DNA from: Amphiura filiformis
Lineage: Eukaryota; Echinodermata; Ophiuroidea; Amphilepidida; Amphiuridae
Direction: 5' to 3'
DNA: 64,000 nucleotides
Assembly: GCF_039555335.1 (NCBI RefSeq)
Contig: NC_092637.1
Location: forward strand, 3,250,472-3,314,471
Shown: positions 36,576 through 48,558 of the stretch, piece by piece
How positions within the stretch are numbered: position 1 is the stretch's first letter
Layout: each line of letters begins with the position of its first letter
Notes under the pieces: generated by a model
What the model saw: only the letters and a program-made list of their open reading frames with translations
What the model was told of the DNA's origin: nothing
Databases searched by the model: none
Position numbers and translations under genes: made by a program

Positions 36576-37395
36576 GTATTAGGTCCCATTTTCATACGGT
36601 GATGTATATCTCTAATGTTTTAAAGACAAGTGACTTGAGGATATAAATGCTACATTTTGATAAATAGATTGGATGATCTCTTTTATTTATATTTGCACAG
36701 CTCGCTGAACAGTTTGTTTCGGAGGCTTCAAAAGAGTTAACGGAAAATCAACTCTATGAGTCAAGATTTTATAAAAAAATTTCAAAGCTTGCAAATCAGC
36801 TAATTTTTGTTACCCCTTTCAAGTTAAGTCATCAACTGTTATGAATCAAGAAGAAAATGAAGCAATAACAAAGAATTATGAATCAAAGCTATACCCACAA
36901 AGTTCGGAAAATGAAGCCTCCGAAACGACAAATATCGAAGTCTGGGGTCGAAGAAAACTTTATTAGTCATGCGAAATATACACAATATATGAAGAGCTTT
37001 GTTGCAAAACCCTTACATCCACTTGAGCAATTTTGAGAAAACATCAATAAATCATCAAAAATGATAATTTTCAACAAAAGCAGTTTTGGGCGGGATGCTT
37101 GGGTAGGATGAGCATGAAAGTCCAGAACATTTTTTTTTAAATCAACAAATTTTTGGATTGATGGGCAATAAGAAGATATATTTTTCAAAATAGGCACGTT
37201 ATTTTACTCAAAAACATTACTGGGATAGTCATTTTTGCCAAATGATTTGAGAGGTGCAAGTATTGATGAAGCCGTTGATCATGGCGAAAGTTTGAGACAG
37301 AATATACCCCCAAAATGTTGCATTTTTTAATTAATGGGTCTTGCAGTGCATTATTTTTCTGCCTATCTTGAAGTTTAAACTTCAATGCAGAGCCA
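36576..37395. other. partial repeat pieces, otherwise nothing
   Basis: Holds the two extra GTTTCGGAGGCTTC pieces noted for the preceding repeat. The rest is AT-rich non-coding sequence. Confidence 0.4.
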
Positions 37396-37404
37396 GGTTG
37401 TTAT

Positions 37405-38137
37405 TAGACTACTCCGTAGTCCACTTGCCCATTGTGCATACGCTGGATATTGCATTTAAGTGTAAAACTCTGATTTAATTAATTTGTGCACAATTGATAG
37501 ATTTTCACAATTGATCATCTGACTTTGGATTGCGGTTTACATGCTTAACACGGCTGTCTATGAGCTTCTATGGATGAGATTGTCGGATTCCTGGCTTCTA
37601 AAATTGGCCATGATGTAATGCATCTTTAAATGGATCTGGCTTGTGATTGCTCGCACAGATCTCGTTATGGTTTAAATACTCCGGGCACCTGCCATTACCA
37701 TTAATAACTACATGGTACAGAACTATGCGGCCTTTGTGTCGGCGGGAACATGAGCGCGTCTTGTACCATGCTTGTATTTCCAGGCTATGTGCGTGCGGTT
37801 AAATTGGATGATAAACAAGTATGATTGACAGTGTTTGTTTAAAATTCAATGTCCATAGTCTATCCTAATATGCGATTAATAAACTGGTAGATTCTAAAAT
37901 CAGAATTGTTCAGTATTCAGACTGAAGTGCTTATATAATGACATTATGATTTTGCATTTAATAATATAAGCCTACATATACTTTACTTTTACTGTCACTA
38001 ATATAATATAAACTTTTTCATAACAATTTTATACTAGTATTTTGATGTAATAAATATCAGTATAATTTCGAGTTCTACTCTTTCATCATGATTAATAACA
38101 TGTTTTATTTGTCAAAAATCGACTATGGCATAGTCTA
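37405..38137. mobile_element. TAGACTA-end non-autonomous transposon with 9-bp TSD
   Basis: It starts TAGACTACTCCGTAGTC and ends GACTATGGCATAGTCTA. Both termini are small palindromes, and together they form inverted ends. GGTTGTTAT flanks it on both sides (37,396-37,404 and 38,138-38,146). A second copy in opposite orientation is at 50,504-51,275, and a truncated one is at 35,249-35,653. The 9-bp duplication would fit a Mutator-like transposase acting in trans; that is inference. Confidence 0.92.
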
Positions 38138-38743
38138 GGTTGTTATGAGTTATTATTTATTCTATCATTTCATCCGAAATATCCAGGTTCGGCTGTTTTC
38201 TATCTCTGTTAGTCTTTTTGTTCATAGGTCTATAAAAAGATACCATGCACGTATTAAAATAGGCTTACAAGAGCATAGAGTGTAAGTTATATTCACAACT
38301 TGCATCTCATCGATCCAGAACACAAAAGGTATAGAAATCGTTGACATTAGAGTACAATGTTGCCAACACTGCGGTTAAAGCGCCAAATTGTTCTAGTTCA
38401 GTTTATAACATAACATAGTCTCTTGGATTGGATTAATTATAAACACTATTAAATCAAACACAAAGGAACCACCAGACTAATGCACATACAAACTGATTTA
38501 CATATACATAGAGTTGCATTTGCTATTTTAAGATGAAATTCATAGTTCTAGACTTCTAGTCCAATAAAACAGCATTTACTGTGGATGTTTCAAAGTCTGA
38601 AGATTTTCAAACATGTGAGTTGGATTGTATTGCCCCTCGTCTCTGCTCATGGCAATGCCTTGCTGCCTGATTTTCACAGTTTCCAATGTGGTATATATGT
38701 CTGCCGCTCTGCCTCTATGATGTGGTCTTTTTCTAGAACATCG

Positions 38744-39142
38744 ATCAATATTTAAAAATCAAAGAAATTGGGCAGATTTTGTGAAAAAAATTGTGTCAGG
38801 TGTTAAATGTAGGCTTGATTCCAAGCATCTAGCCAAGATTGAGAAAGATTCTGTGTTTTTGTCCAGATTTTTAATGTATTTCTCAAGCCGCCACTTTCTA
38901 GGTATAATCACAAGTGTCACTATTCTGAAAATGAAAAAACTTGATAGTCTTCACGGTCCACCAGTAGTTAGAAAATTCAATAGTCACCAATATATTGTTT
39001 TTTGTTTGTTTACTTTCTTGTTTGTTTGTCTTTCAGGAAAATATTGCTTCGAAAACTTGAGTCACTTCATAAGGTAGCAAGAGCCATTTGAACAGAGGCC
39101 ATTTTGTACACAAAGTATAGGGAAATTTATAGTATTGTGCAC
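38744..39142. repeat. direct duplication, copy 1
   Basis: About 399 bases that recur in the same orientation at 40,172-40,523. Shared text includes GGCTTGATTCCAAGCATCT, AAACTTGATAGTCTTCACGG and the exon-like stretch TCTTTCAGGAAAATAT...CTTCATAAGGTAGC. Confidence 0.85.
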
Positions 39143-40171
39143 CATGAAGGGAGTGTATGTGTGTGAGCCTATACGAAGGATGTTTTGATCGAGCAAGTTG
39201 TGCCAAACAGGTTTTGATTAGCAGTTGCATATTGATTGAGGTGTTTTTGATCTTAATTCATATAATTTATAGCTAAAATCACAGAAAAAAAGCAACATAT
39301 ACTAGTTTACCAGTGCTAAGGTGAGTTATAGCCCGAAATGGGAGACCGGAGAAACATCAGTATGGTGGCACTCAGTGTTGGTCAATACCTGGACAGCTTA
39401 CCTTTTGTGAGTGGGGGTGTGTTGGGGGGGGGGGGGGTGTGGGCTAGTGTAGGCTAAGCTTAATTATGACAGGCAGCCAAGTTGGAGATAGAGAAAACAT
39501 CGATACAGTTTCACTGTTATAAAACTGTCTGGATGGGGTATGATGGTGTGAGTGTGGGGGTGGTGGATAGGCTAAAATTATGACAGACATACAGCAAGAA
39601 AGACACACAGATATGAAAAACATGACCACAAATGCAATGCATGAATTATAGGCCTATTTATTGTTAAATTACATCCGTCTTTGGTCATGTTGGTGAAATC
39701 ATAGCCTACCCACCCACCCACCCCCCCACACAAAGGTAAGTTTACCTGATCCAGGGGCCCATGACATAGGCTCCAGTAGCCTTTGTGTTTGTTTGTTTCC
39801 ATGCATTACCAAATTAATTTGATGCCTCAAACATTATACAGATGGGGATCAACATTTTCAAAATAAATTGATTTTAATTTGATCCATTCCAGTGCCTCCA
39901 TGACCTTTTAAATGTGAGCTATCTACAGTAGATAGCACATTAATAGAATTTGGTGCCAATTTGAATTTGGCCCCAAAAATGTCAACTTGAGATCGGTCCT
40001 CATAGTGAAGTTATATATAATGTTAATTAGTATTAAAACCCTTAGAAAATTATAAAATCAGACATCTTGAGGTCCCTGAAGATTTCCCATCACCAAATAA
40101 TGTCTCTAAAGGCCTTCCATCCCCGATATGCAGCGTTTAAATTACATTTCGGTAAAAGTTAAACAACTATA
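39143..40171. other. spacer between duplicated blocks
   Basis: Contains GT-rich low-complexity stretches near 39,405-39,445 and a poly-C tract near 39,720. Nothing coding was recognised. Confidence 0.45.
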
Positions 40172-40523
40172 AATCAATATTAAAAATCAAAGAAATTTGG
40201 CAGATTTTGTGAACAATTTGTGTCAGGTATTAAATGTAGGCTTGATTCCAAGCATCTGGCCTAGGTTGAGAAAGATTCTTTGTTTTTATCCAAATTTATT
40301 CTGAAAATGGGATGAAAAAACTTGATAGTCTTCACGGTCCAGTAGTTCGAAAATTCAATGGTCACCAATATATTTCTTTTTGTTTGTTTACTTGCTTGTT
40401 TGTTTGTCTTTCAGGAAAATATATTGCTTCGAAAAATTGAGTCGCTTCATAAGGTAGCTAGAGCCATTTGAATAGAAGCCATTTTGTACACAAAGTATAG
40501 GGAAATTTATTAGTATTGTGCAC
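40172..40523. repeat. direct duplication, copy 2
   Basis: Matches 38,744-39,142 but lacks about 45 bases in the middle. The two copies are about 1.4 kb apart just upstream of the KDZ locus. Confidence 0.85.
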
Positions 40524-40599
40524 CCTTCAAAGCTATAGTGCTGGTGACTGGAGGTAGAGTATAGTTTTGTTTCATCTTTCTTATTTGTCTTCTGCATAG

Positions 40600-40731
40600 G
40601 GGTGTGCATCTGCTGTGGACCTTTTTCAATACAATACAGCCGCTGTTACTAAGAACTTTCTTGATGGTGCCTTCTTCATCTTTCTTGACTTGATTTTCTG
40701 TTTTATGAACTTATTTTTCCTGCCCATGAGG
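40600..40731 (+). pseudogene. candidate upstream exon of the KDZ locus
   Basis: 132 bases between TTCTGCATAG and GTATGT, open in one frame (44 codons). It contains NTAAVTKNFLDGAFFIFLD, loosely like the helical AFT..LLDW block ahead of the KDZ core. The match is weak and could be chance. Confidence 0.3.
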
Positions 40732-41447
40732 GTATGTATTGCTCCCAATTTCTGATATAAGTTCATGTAATGGATGGTGCGAACTGAAAATCAGATATTA
40801 GTTGGTGTGGGTTGCTTTATGGTACACCAATAATTTCATTGTGTCATCTTCACGCTGAACTACAATGTATCAAAGTGTCTATATGAATTGTATGTTTCAT
40901 CATTTTCCTGCTATGTAAATTTGAGATGTTCTGTGTGCAGAGGTACTGTGTCCTTATTGTCAACCTCAAGCATTATTTATAAAACATGCTATTTGTCTAC
41001 AAAACTTTAATACTGGATTTGACGAAAGAGCACCAGATATTTTTTTTTTGACTTGGTACATGGAGTCAGTGTTTCAAATAAAGTGGGCCCAAGGGCCCAC
41101 AGCTAATAAAAATCAGTCTGGGCCCACTGCATAAAAAAGCTACAGTACAGGTCTGATTGGCCCATGATTAGATTGTGTAATATTCATTGTTCTGATCGTT
41201 CTTCATAATTATTCATATTTCAACTTTTTGGGCAGTTACACGGGCCCTGAAAATTTCAAATCCAAGAGCCCAAATGGCCCAATGATTTTACTGCATAAAT
41301 ACTTACGAGTAAACATTGGATGAGGGTGGACTTGGTAAAAGTTTTGTGTGTGTGTGTGCGCACAAAGGGTAATGCTACAATGTACATAATTTCTTAAGCA
41401 TGCTTCTGTGGTTTATCCTTAGCATAAGAGAGCACAAAATACTAATA

Positions 41448-41520
41448 GGATTAGAGTTAGGGTTAGGATTTAGGGTTAAGGTAAGGGTTAGGGTAGGATT
41501 AGGGTTAGGATAAGGCTTGG
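41448..41520. repeat. degenerate telomere-like tract (TTAGGG)n
   Basis: GTTAGGGTTAGGATTTAGGG and variants over about 70 bases, in the opposite orientation to the tract at 21,554-21,663. Confidence 0.8.
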
Positions 41521-41598
41521 GATTTGATTGGTGTTCTTTTACATGAAGGATACACTGCTTTCGTGAATGTCTCTTCGACACAATGGCCTTTGGGTGTA

Positions 41599-41705
41599 TT
41601 GGCACAAAAGATGTCAGCATATTAGAGGTCATCTACAGGTCACATGATGGATTGGCGCATAAAAGATGTCAGCATATTAGAGGTCATCTACAGGTCACAT
41701 GATGG
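41599..41705. repeat. tandem duplication, two units of about 53 bp
   Basis: ATTGGCACAAAAGATGTC...CACATGATGG is followed directly by a second nearly identical unit. The near identity suggests it is recent. Confidence 0.9.
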
Positions 41706-41983
41706 ATGTCATTTGATAAGATCATTGCTAAATAGGGCACAAAAGCTAAATATCTGGCCATTGTTAGATCCACAGTGATGCATGTTCTTTGGAGCAGTGT
41801 TTATTGTTTATTAATTTTATTATTAATAATTGAATTCAGACTAACTTTATAGAAAATGCTAGATATGCCATCAGTCATAGATGTAATGTTACTTCACTGT
41901 AACATGTGTGCCAGTGTACTGCAAGGAAAGGTGTTGCTAGTTGTTTAATATTTTACTCTCTATTTTGTTATGTCTATAAATAG

Positions 41984-42287
41984 TTAGCAGACAACAAGTG
42001 TGGGGATACCGTGTGGAAGGCTGCAGGGGCTCAGAACACTACCAAAGCTAAACAGGATGAGACAGGCTTGGCTGTTGCAGGATGTCGCCATACATTGACC
42101 CGAAACATGTTTAGCGGTGAAATGTATGGTTACCCTCATTTTCTCCACACCAGCTTCATGCTGCAAGAAGGGGTGCAGTTATGTGGTAGGATGTGATATG
42201 CAAATATTGGCTGTGGGCAAAAAAAACAGCAAAATAAACCAGATTATATGCCAGGGGTACAACAGCAATGAAGCCTGGGACCGTCAG
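41984..42287 (+). pseudogene. KDZ core exon (first and second catalytic blocks)
   Basis: After TATAAATAG the frame reads LADNKCGDTVWKAAG, then DETGLAVAGCRHTLTRNMF and SGEMYGYPHFLH. Near 42,185 the frame must change for DVICKYWLWAKK, then a TAA follows at about 42,233, and the frame reads on to AMKPGTV before a donor GTGAGT at 42,288. The order of blocks matches the KDZ domain. Confidence 0.8.
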
Positions 42288-42743
42288 GTGAGTTAACTTA
42301 CTCCACGTGGTGACAATGTCTGACACTATAATTGAAATGTGCAGTATATCGCCAGGTCTTATTTTGGGTAAGACCATAAGAGGTGGATGTATTTGTATTA
42401 TTTTTTTCTTTACATACCCCACCAACAAGTACTTATTACTTGGTAGTTATTGAAATACATGAATACAGATAGTTGAGATAAACAAATGAGAGCATCATCA
42501 AGGAGTACATAGATCAGTAGGTCATCCTCTTGTTGATGGGTTATTACCCAGTGAGTTCAGTGTTTTGCTTGAGACAAAGTAAATGCATCATAAAAACTTG
42601 ATAATTAGCATATGGTCTCATGTCATAATTTTGGTATGCAAAAAGGATGGAGGGATTACACTTTTCTGAAAATTGTGATACAAATTTGATTGGCTTTCCA
42701 TAACCCCACATCCTACTGCAGTGGTTGATACCTCATTTTTTTT

Positions 42744-42766
42744 CCTTCCTTCCTTCCTTCCTTCCA
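42744..42766. repeat. (CCTT)n microsatellite
   Basis: Five to six copies of CCTT after a T-run, in the KDZ intron. Confidence 0.9.
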
Positions 42767-42896
42767 ATACTGTGCAGCTCTCATTTGGTTCAGAATAAAT
42801 GCACAATGTGTTGTGGGCATGCGTCGCGTAAGACGACAAGAAAATTGAAAAACAGGTGCGAATATAAACATGTGCAAGTAAAAAGTCTGGTGGCGC

Positions 42897-43595
42897 CTAC
42901 TTCAGAAGAACATCCCTCAGAGCAGTCTTGAAGCAGTTGAGAGATGGGTATGCAGCAGGGTCTACTGGTAGACGGTTCCACTCCGGGATGGTGCGAGGGA
43001 AGAACGCGCTGGCATACGTTGAAGAGTGGGTGCGTGGAATAAAGAACCTAGAGCTGTGGCCTCTGGTGGTTGATGTACATGTAAGCTGAGATATGTAGTG
43101 GACTAGTGGTTCCACGGGATGTCGACCAGGTTGAACATCGATGTGCAGTCTGCTATTGCGGCGGCGTTCCTGAAGTGAAATCCAGCTAAGATGTTTCAGC
43201 ATGGCGGTGACACTACTGTACTTGCTGTAATCACCCATGACATACCGAGCTGAGCTACGTTGGACTTGCTCCAGTTTGCTTGTATTCCTCTGTGTGTGGG
43301 GTCCCATGAGGTGGCAGCATATTTGACTGTTGGGCGGATGAAGGTAGTGTACACAGCTTCTTTAACCTTGTGTCTGCTGTGACTCAGGTTTCTGGAAAAA
43401 GAAGGCTCTGTTAGCTTTTGTGGGGTTGTGTCTACATGGGTATTGAAGCTCAACCGAGAATCTAGACTGACTCCAAGCTACTTGGCCATGGATGGTGTAA
43501 TATTGGCTGGGATTAGTCTACGCTTATTGGTGATCTGTACAACCTGACACTTGGACACTTTTAAGCCTAATTTGATTCTCTTTCAGTCTACTGAA
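42897..43595 (-). mobile_element. 5'-truncated non-LTR element fragment (RT C-terminal region)
   Basis: On the minus strand 43,307-42,897 encodes LEQVQRSSARYVMGDY, SVTAMLKHLSWISLQERRR and FFPRTIPEWNRLPVD, the usual C-terminal region after the RT domain. Upstream, 43,595-43,196 encodes VKEAVYTTFIRPTVKYA in another frame, with a stop near 43,480. It sits in a KDZ intron, antisense. Confidence 0.88.
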
Positions 43596-43822
43596 GCATA
43601 TATAATTATGCATTACTCAGTAAAAAAATCACATCAGTTGAAATGAAAAATGCCAGGGGTGGAGGAGCAGGCGGATGCGGGAGTGTGCAATAGGGCCTAT
43701 ATGTGAAAATTCACGTGTCAGCATGTCAAAACTACTGGTTACTTTTTCAAATCTAGTTAGGGTATGATGTATTGACAGCTTTGAATGTTGAATTTGTACT
43801 AAAACAATTACTGAATACTTAA

Positions 43823-44178
43823 GGTGGTACTACACCCCCTGATAAATTTTGTGACTAATTATTCATTTTTCTCAAAAAGTAACTACACACTGGTAACAAA
43901 AGTTTAGTATATTATAGGGGCAAGGAATCCATTTACTTCGCTGAAATTTCAGTGATTCAAGACAAGGGGTTCATTATATATGTTAAGAAATGAGGTGCTT
44001 TAGTGGTACCTCTTTTCTTATCATAAAATAATGTACTGCTTATCTTGAGTCACTAAAATTCCAGTAGTAACTGGATTTCTTACCCCTATAATATACATAC
44101 ATAACACATCAGTGTGTTATTATTTATTGAGAAAAATGCAAAAATGGTCACAAATTTATCAAGGGGTGAAGTACCACC
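43823..44178. mobile_element. foldback MITE with TTAA flanks, intact copy
   Basis: TTAA at 43,819-43,822 and 44,179-44,182 frame a 356-bp palindromic unit starting GGTGGTACTACACCCCCTG and ending CAAGGGGTGAAGTACCACC. The inverse arms run nearly to the centre at about 44,000. TTAA duplication is the piggyBac signature. The same family is split by a LINE at 493-5,005. Confidence 0.92.
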
Positions 44179-44403
44179 TTAAAAAGGTTATATGTTCCAT
44201 TTTTAAATTTTAATGAAATCCTAGTTGAATTTCAGTATTTTTCATGCTAATCATGCTAATGTACATTTCTCTTCTTGATATTCTTTTCCTTAATAATAGA
44301 ATAACCATCTCGCTATTAAATTACTCGTAAAAAAATATCAAGAAATACATTTTTGTCATTTTGACCATACGACATGCGACTATATTATGTATGTGCTTAC
44401 TAT

Positions 44404-44550
44404 CAAGCGCTTTTGAAAACATGAAATTGTACCAAAGTCTGGCGCTTTACCAACTGAGCTAATGGGGTTGAGACACAAATTTGCAGGGTTACTTGTTCGT
44501 ATATAGCTATAATGTGTATCGATGATTTGATAGCTATCAAGTTTTTACGG
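44404..44550 (-). repeat. tRNA-headed SINE-like repeat, copy 2
   Basis: Minus strand TTAGCTCAGTTGGTAAAGCG with CCAGACTTTGG is a good tRNA A-box and D-arm region. The unit matches 22,524-22,755 closely in its first 125 bases. Confidence 0.65.
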
Positions 44551-44738
44551 TAACAGGCACCCATATGACGATACACAATTTTATTTTCAAAATCAAATAG
44601 AAATGTTACAAATCATTGTGATGTTTAAGTGATAAATTTACATGATGTACATCACATTAAACACTTCTTAAATTTATTAAATATCTAAATTTTGCCTTTG
44701 AAGGACACTTACCAATTTATGTTTTTGATACCTAACAG

Positions 44739-44856
44739 GTCAAATGGGGCGGCCGATACCAAGAAGATGCAGGCATGGGCAGAGGTGAAGAAATGGAACA
44801 GATATTCAGCTACTTATCAAGGTTGAATTCTATGACAAAGAATGTGTCTGCTGCAA
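44739..44856 (+). pseudogene. KDZ exon with GEE catalytic block
   Basis: 118 bases between CCTAACAG and GTAAGT. Reads VKWGGRYQEDAGMGRGEE, then MEQIFSYLSRLNSMTKNVSA. This is the best preserved KDZ signature in the window (GxGxGEExEQ...SYLSR). Confidence 0.88.
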
Positions 44857-45199
44857 GTAAGTGAATACTGTTAATAATGATCAACCTACTGCATAATTCT
44901 CTGAGCCTTGTATACATATATTTCATGTTTATTATATGGACGTGAAAATTTCCCACTCAAAAAATAGTAAGTCCAGTTGACTAGATTATAGTTCAAATTT
45001 CATTATTGTTTACTACCTGGATGAATGATAATCTTCACAAACATGAAAAACTCCACATATTGGTGCTTTTGTATTTTGAATATGTTTGAGAAGGGCTGTA
45101 TTAAAAAGAATTGTGATTTCACATTTTGGACACAACCCACGGGTCTAAAAGTATTGCTGCTGTAGGTAGCTGATCAGGATATTTTTATGGGACAGGCAA

Positions 45200-45396
45200 G
45201 TGTAGCCAACAATCGGGGTTATTATCCTGATCGGAACCGATTGTAACAAGGTCTTTCATCATGGATCTTCTGCCTGGCCTTTATCAGATGAGTCACATAG
45301 AGAACGGATAAGGTTTTTTTGTCCTGCAGGGAATTGAACCAAAGACTGCTTGCACCAAAGGTAAAGACCTGAACCAGTATGTCACACAACTCCCCT
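45200..45396 (-). repeat. tRNA-derived SINE-like repeat
   Basis: Minus strand: an A-box-like GTGTGACATACTGGTTCAGG and a box B, GGTTCAATTCC, are 35-40 bases apart, followed by a body of about 120 bases. No second copy was found here. Confidence 0.5.
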
Positions 45397-46099
45397 ATAC
45401 ATACTATTGGTTGTGCTACCACCAATAGTATTATCATATATATTATTTCAAGATATTAGTGCTGACATGGGAAGAAATTAATACTCACATTTGGACAATC
45501 CTAACATATCCATTTAAAACATTGTTAAACAATTGACACAATAACAAAATTGCCTATCAATTAACTACACATAATTATGCATTATGTATTTTCCATCACC
45601 ATGCAAAATACAAGAGCAAAGGGGTTAGAAGGAATGAAAAAAACGCAGATTGTGCGATATTATATTACTTTACATCTGCACTGCTGCATGCTCAATTATC
45701 CAAATGGTATGCTTTTAAAGGTGGCACATACTCTATGTGAAAGAACAAGATATGCCTATAGCAGTATCATTTTTGTAAGTAAAATGTAGATAAATGGCAA
45801 ACAATGTTTTTATGGACACATACTTTAAGTGCACGGAGGAGATTTTATCTTTGCAGTTTCAATGCCCATTATTTCACTATGAAACTTGGACAGAGTTTGT
45901 CACTTACCCTCTGGTAGCAGAAATTGATAACTCCATTTTTCAGGATTGTGTGACTTAAGCCCATTCTATATTTATTGTTTTCAATTAATTGTACACAAAT
46001 TTGGTGCTGTTGTTGTTAGTAGACAGATGTGTTTATAACACCATCTGTTATGCTATGAAAAGTTCTAGGTGCACCAACGGGTGTCTTGTTGTTCTTGAT

Positions 46100-46590
46100 T
46101 TTGTGACTACCTGTAATGATGGAAGTCATGTACAGAAAGGAATTACACGTACCAAATATCAATGGGATCAAACCCCATTGTTGTTTTATTGCTATGTAGA
46201 TGACACCCAATGCAAAGTGAAGAATTTTCATCAATCTGAAGTATTTACTGATCATCTGGATCAGGACATTTAGTTTACCAGAAAAGGAAAAAAACTGTTT
46301 GTTTTCTTAATGCCATATATTGTAATATTATAATATTTCCATAAGAAATAGATTGTATTGTATTATATTGTAAATTGTATTTTTTTTGTCCATAAAATGT
46401 TATTTTTCACTGTCAGATATAAACTCACATCCAAAACCCCAGTTTATAATTACCAGTTTTTTATTTGTTTCCTTTTTATTTTTATTTTTTTTTACTACAC
46501 AGACAGAGTCGATACCATAACAGAACATGTATTTTTCTGGAATACAAGAAAGATCGTACCAATGTCAGCACATCAGTGAATAGATTCATC
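46100..46590 (+). mobile_element. decayed Penelope-like RT fragment
   Basis: The frame contains FYCYVDDTQCKVKNF and SEVFTDHLDQDI, with YVDD at 46,193-46,204, then stops. This resembles the Penelope RT palm (YVDD followed by F..H.N..D). It lies directly upstream of a longer element of the same class. Confidence 0.5.
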
Positions 46591-46607
46591 AGGTTTGTAA
46601 AACATAT

Positions 46608-48558
46608 CAATTAGCAATTTTCGCTTGACAAAACCAGTAAGTTTTTACTTACTCTAATATTTCGTCCTACACATCGGAGGACTTCATCAGATGTGACCAT
46701 CTGATGCACTTTCCCAAGAAATGTGACTTTTGGTTGTGATTGGTCTGGTCTCCAGTCTTTAAAGAGACTGAAGAGTAGGTTCATGAAATGCTGAAAGACG
46801 AAAGAACTTAAAAAAATTGAAGACTGACCCCACCCCAAAGTACAAGCGAGAGTTAACTACCATCCTCGCTAGACTTAAGAAAGAGAACAAAATTGATGGT
46901 AAACAATATAAGCTTTTGTACCCTACAAGAGCAAATACACTACGACTTTATTGCACTGCAAAATTCACAAGCAAGGCAACCCTATATGATCAATCTTCGA
47001 TTATACAGATTCCCTCGGCTATGAGACATCAAAAGCCCATGTCGATTTGCTCAATCCTTTGGTCGGTACCAAGGAACACCACGATAAAAATTCAAAAGAA
47101 TTAGAGGAGGACCTAAGTGGAGTGTGTATTGAGGAAAATGAAATATTTAACTCTCACGACGTGGTATCCTTGTTTACCAACACCCCAATAAAGGAGGCCT
47201 TAGATGTGGTTAAACCAAGACTGGTGGATGACAAAGATCTTAAAATGCGCACCAAACTTGAAGTTGATGACATTATCGAACTCCTTGATACTCACCACCA
47301 CATATTTTGAATTCAGAGGTGCCATATATAGGCAAAGGTTTGGTGCAGCGATGGGCAGCCCAGTCAGCCCCATCATAGCGAATTTCTTTATGGAATTCCT
47401 GGAACAGCAAGCAATCGTGACTGCCCCGATTGATTGTAAGCCAGTACGGCATTGGCGTCATTATGTGGATGACGTGCTCGAAATCATAAAAACAGATGAA
47501 GTTCAAAATTTAACTGATCATCTAAACCAAGTTGACAAAAACAGACAGTGTAAAATTCACGTACGAGGAAGAGAAAGAAGGGCAAATACCATTTCTCGAC
47601 ACGCTTATTGTTCGGAAACATGGCGGTTCGGTAAAGCTCCTGGTATACAGGAAACCAACCCATACTGATCAATACCTCGGTTTTAATTCAGAACACCCGT
47701 CCTTCAGCAAATGGGTGTAGTCTGAACTCTATTTGACCGTATGTACAGCGTGGTCACGGAAGAAGCGGATAGAATGAATGAAGAAAAACAGGTGTGTGGA
47801 GCCCTTAAAAACTGTGGCTATCCTAAATGGGCAGTGGATCAAGTCAAAGCTAAAATGCAACAAAAATCTAAAGCGGCTGTGAAACCTAGCGCAAAGAAAG
47901 ATCAAAAGAATGAGGACAAAAGCAAGGGGATGGTAGTGCTCCCTTATGGAATTTCTGAACGAGCACATAGTAGACACTGCAATGAAGCCCCATCAAACCC
48001 TCAAAAGATACTGGTCCACCCAAAGGACAAAAGAGACAGGCTATAAAGACAGGCAATTGTATTTATGAGATCGGCTGCCAAAATTGCGATCTTAGTTATG
48101 TTGGTGAGACCTCTCGTTTGTTCAGGATTAGGCTTGCTGAACATCAAGCGGAGGTTAAGAAAGTGAATGAGAAAAAGTTCACTCGGTCAGAACGAAGGGC
48201 ATCAGAACAACAATAAACAAAGTCATGAGCCATATCTGATTACGTCGCGAGGGCAAATCATGTTGTCAACTGGGAGGACTCCAAGATACTTGGCAAAGTG
48301 CATGTCAGAAGATCCAGAGAAGTACGAGAAGCGATGGAGATCAGAAAGAGGAAACAAAGACCATTAATAGAGAGGAAGGCAATTATCACGTATATGACCC
48401 ACTTTTAAAGACTGGAGACAAGACCAATCACAGCCGGAAGTCATTTTCCGGGGAAAGTGGATCAGATGATCACATCTGATGAAGTCCTCCGACATGTAGG
48501 ACAAAATATTAGAGAAAGTAAAAACTTACTGGTTTTGTCAAGCAAAAATTGCTAATTG
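46608..48558 (+). mobile_element. Penelope-like element with RT and GIY-YIG parts and inverted ends
   Basis: Inverted ends of about 150 bases: TCAATTAGCAATTTTCGCTT at the left mirrors GTCAAGCAAAAATTGCTAAT at the right, and both hold ACATCTGATGAAGTCCTCCG-type sequence. Between them, RT blocks appear in several frames: IFNSHDVVSLFTNTPI, RFGAAMGSPVSPIIANFFMEFLE (split by frame), RHYVDDVLEI with YVDD at 47,462-47,473, and QIPFLDTLIVRK. A C-terminal block at 48,052-48,230 (CIYEIGCQNC, SYVGETSRLF) is GIY-YIG-like. At least four frame changes mean it is inactive. It lies in an intron of the KDZ locus. Confidence 0.88.

Noticed and set aside
38781-39077. 98-codon frame as a gene
   Set aside because: It is not preserved in the nearby duplicate at 40,172-40,523 and has no recognisable domain.
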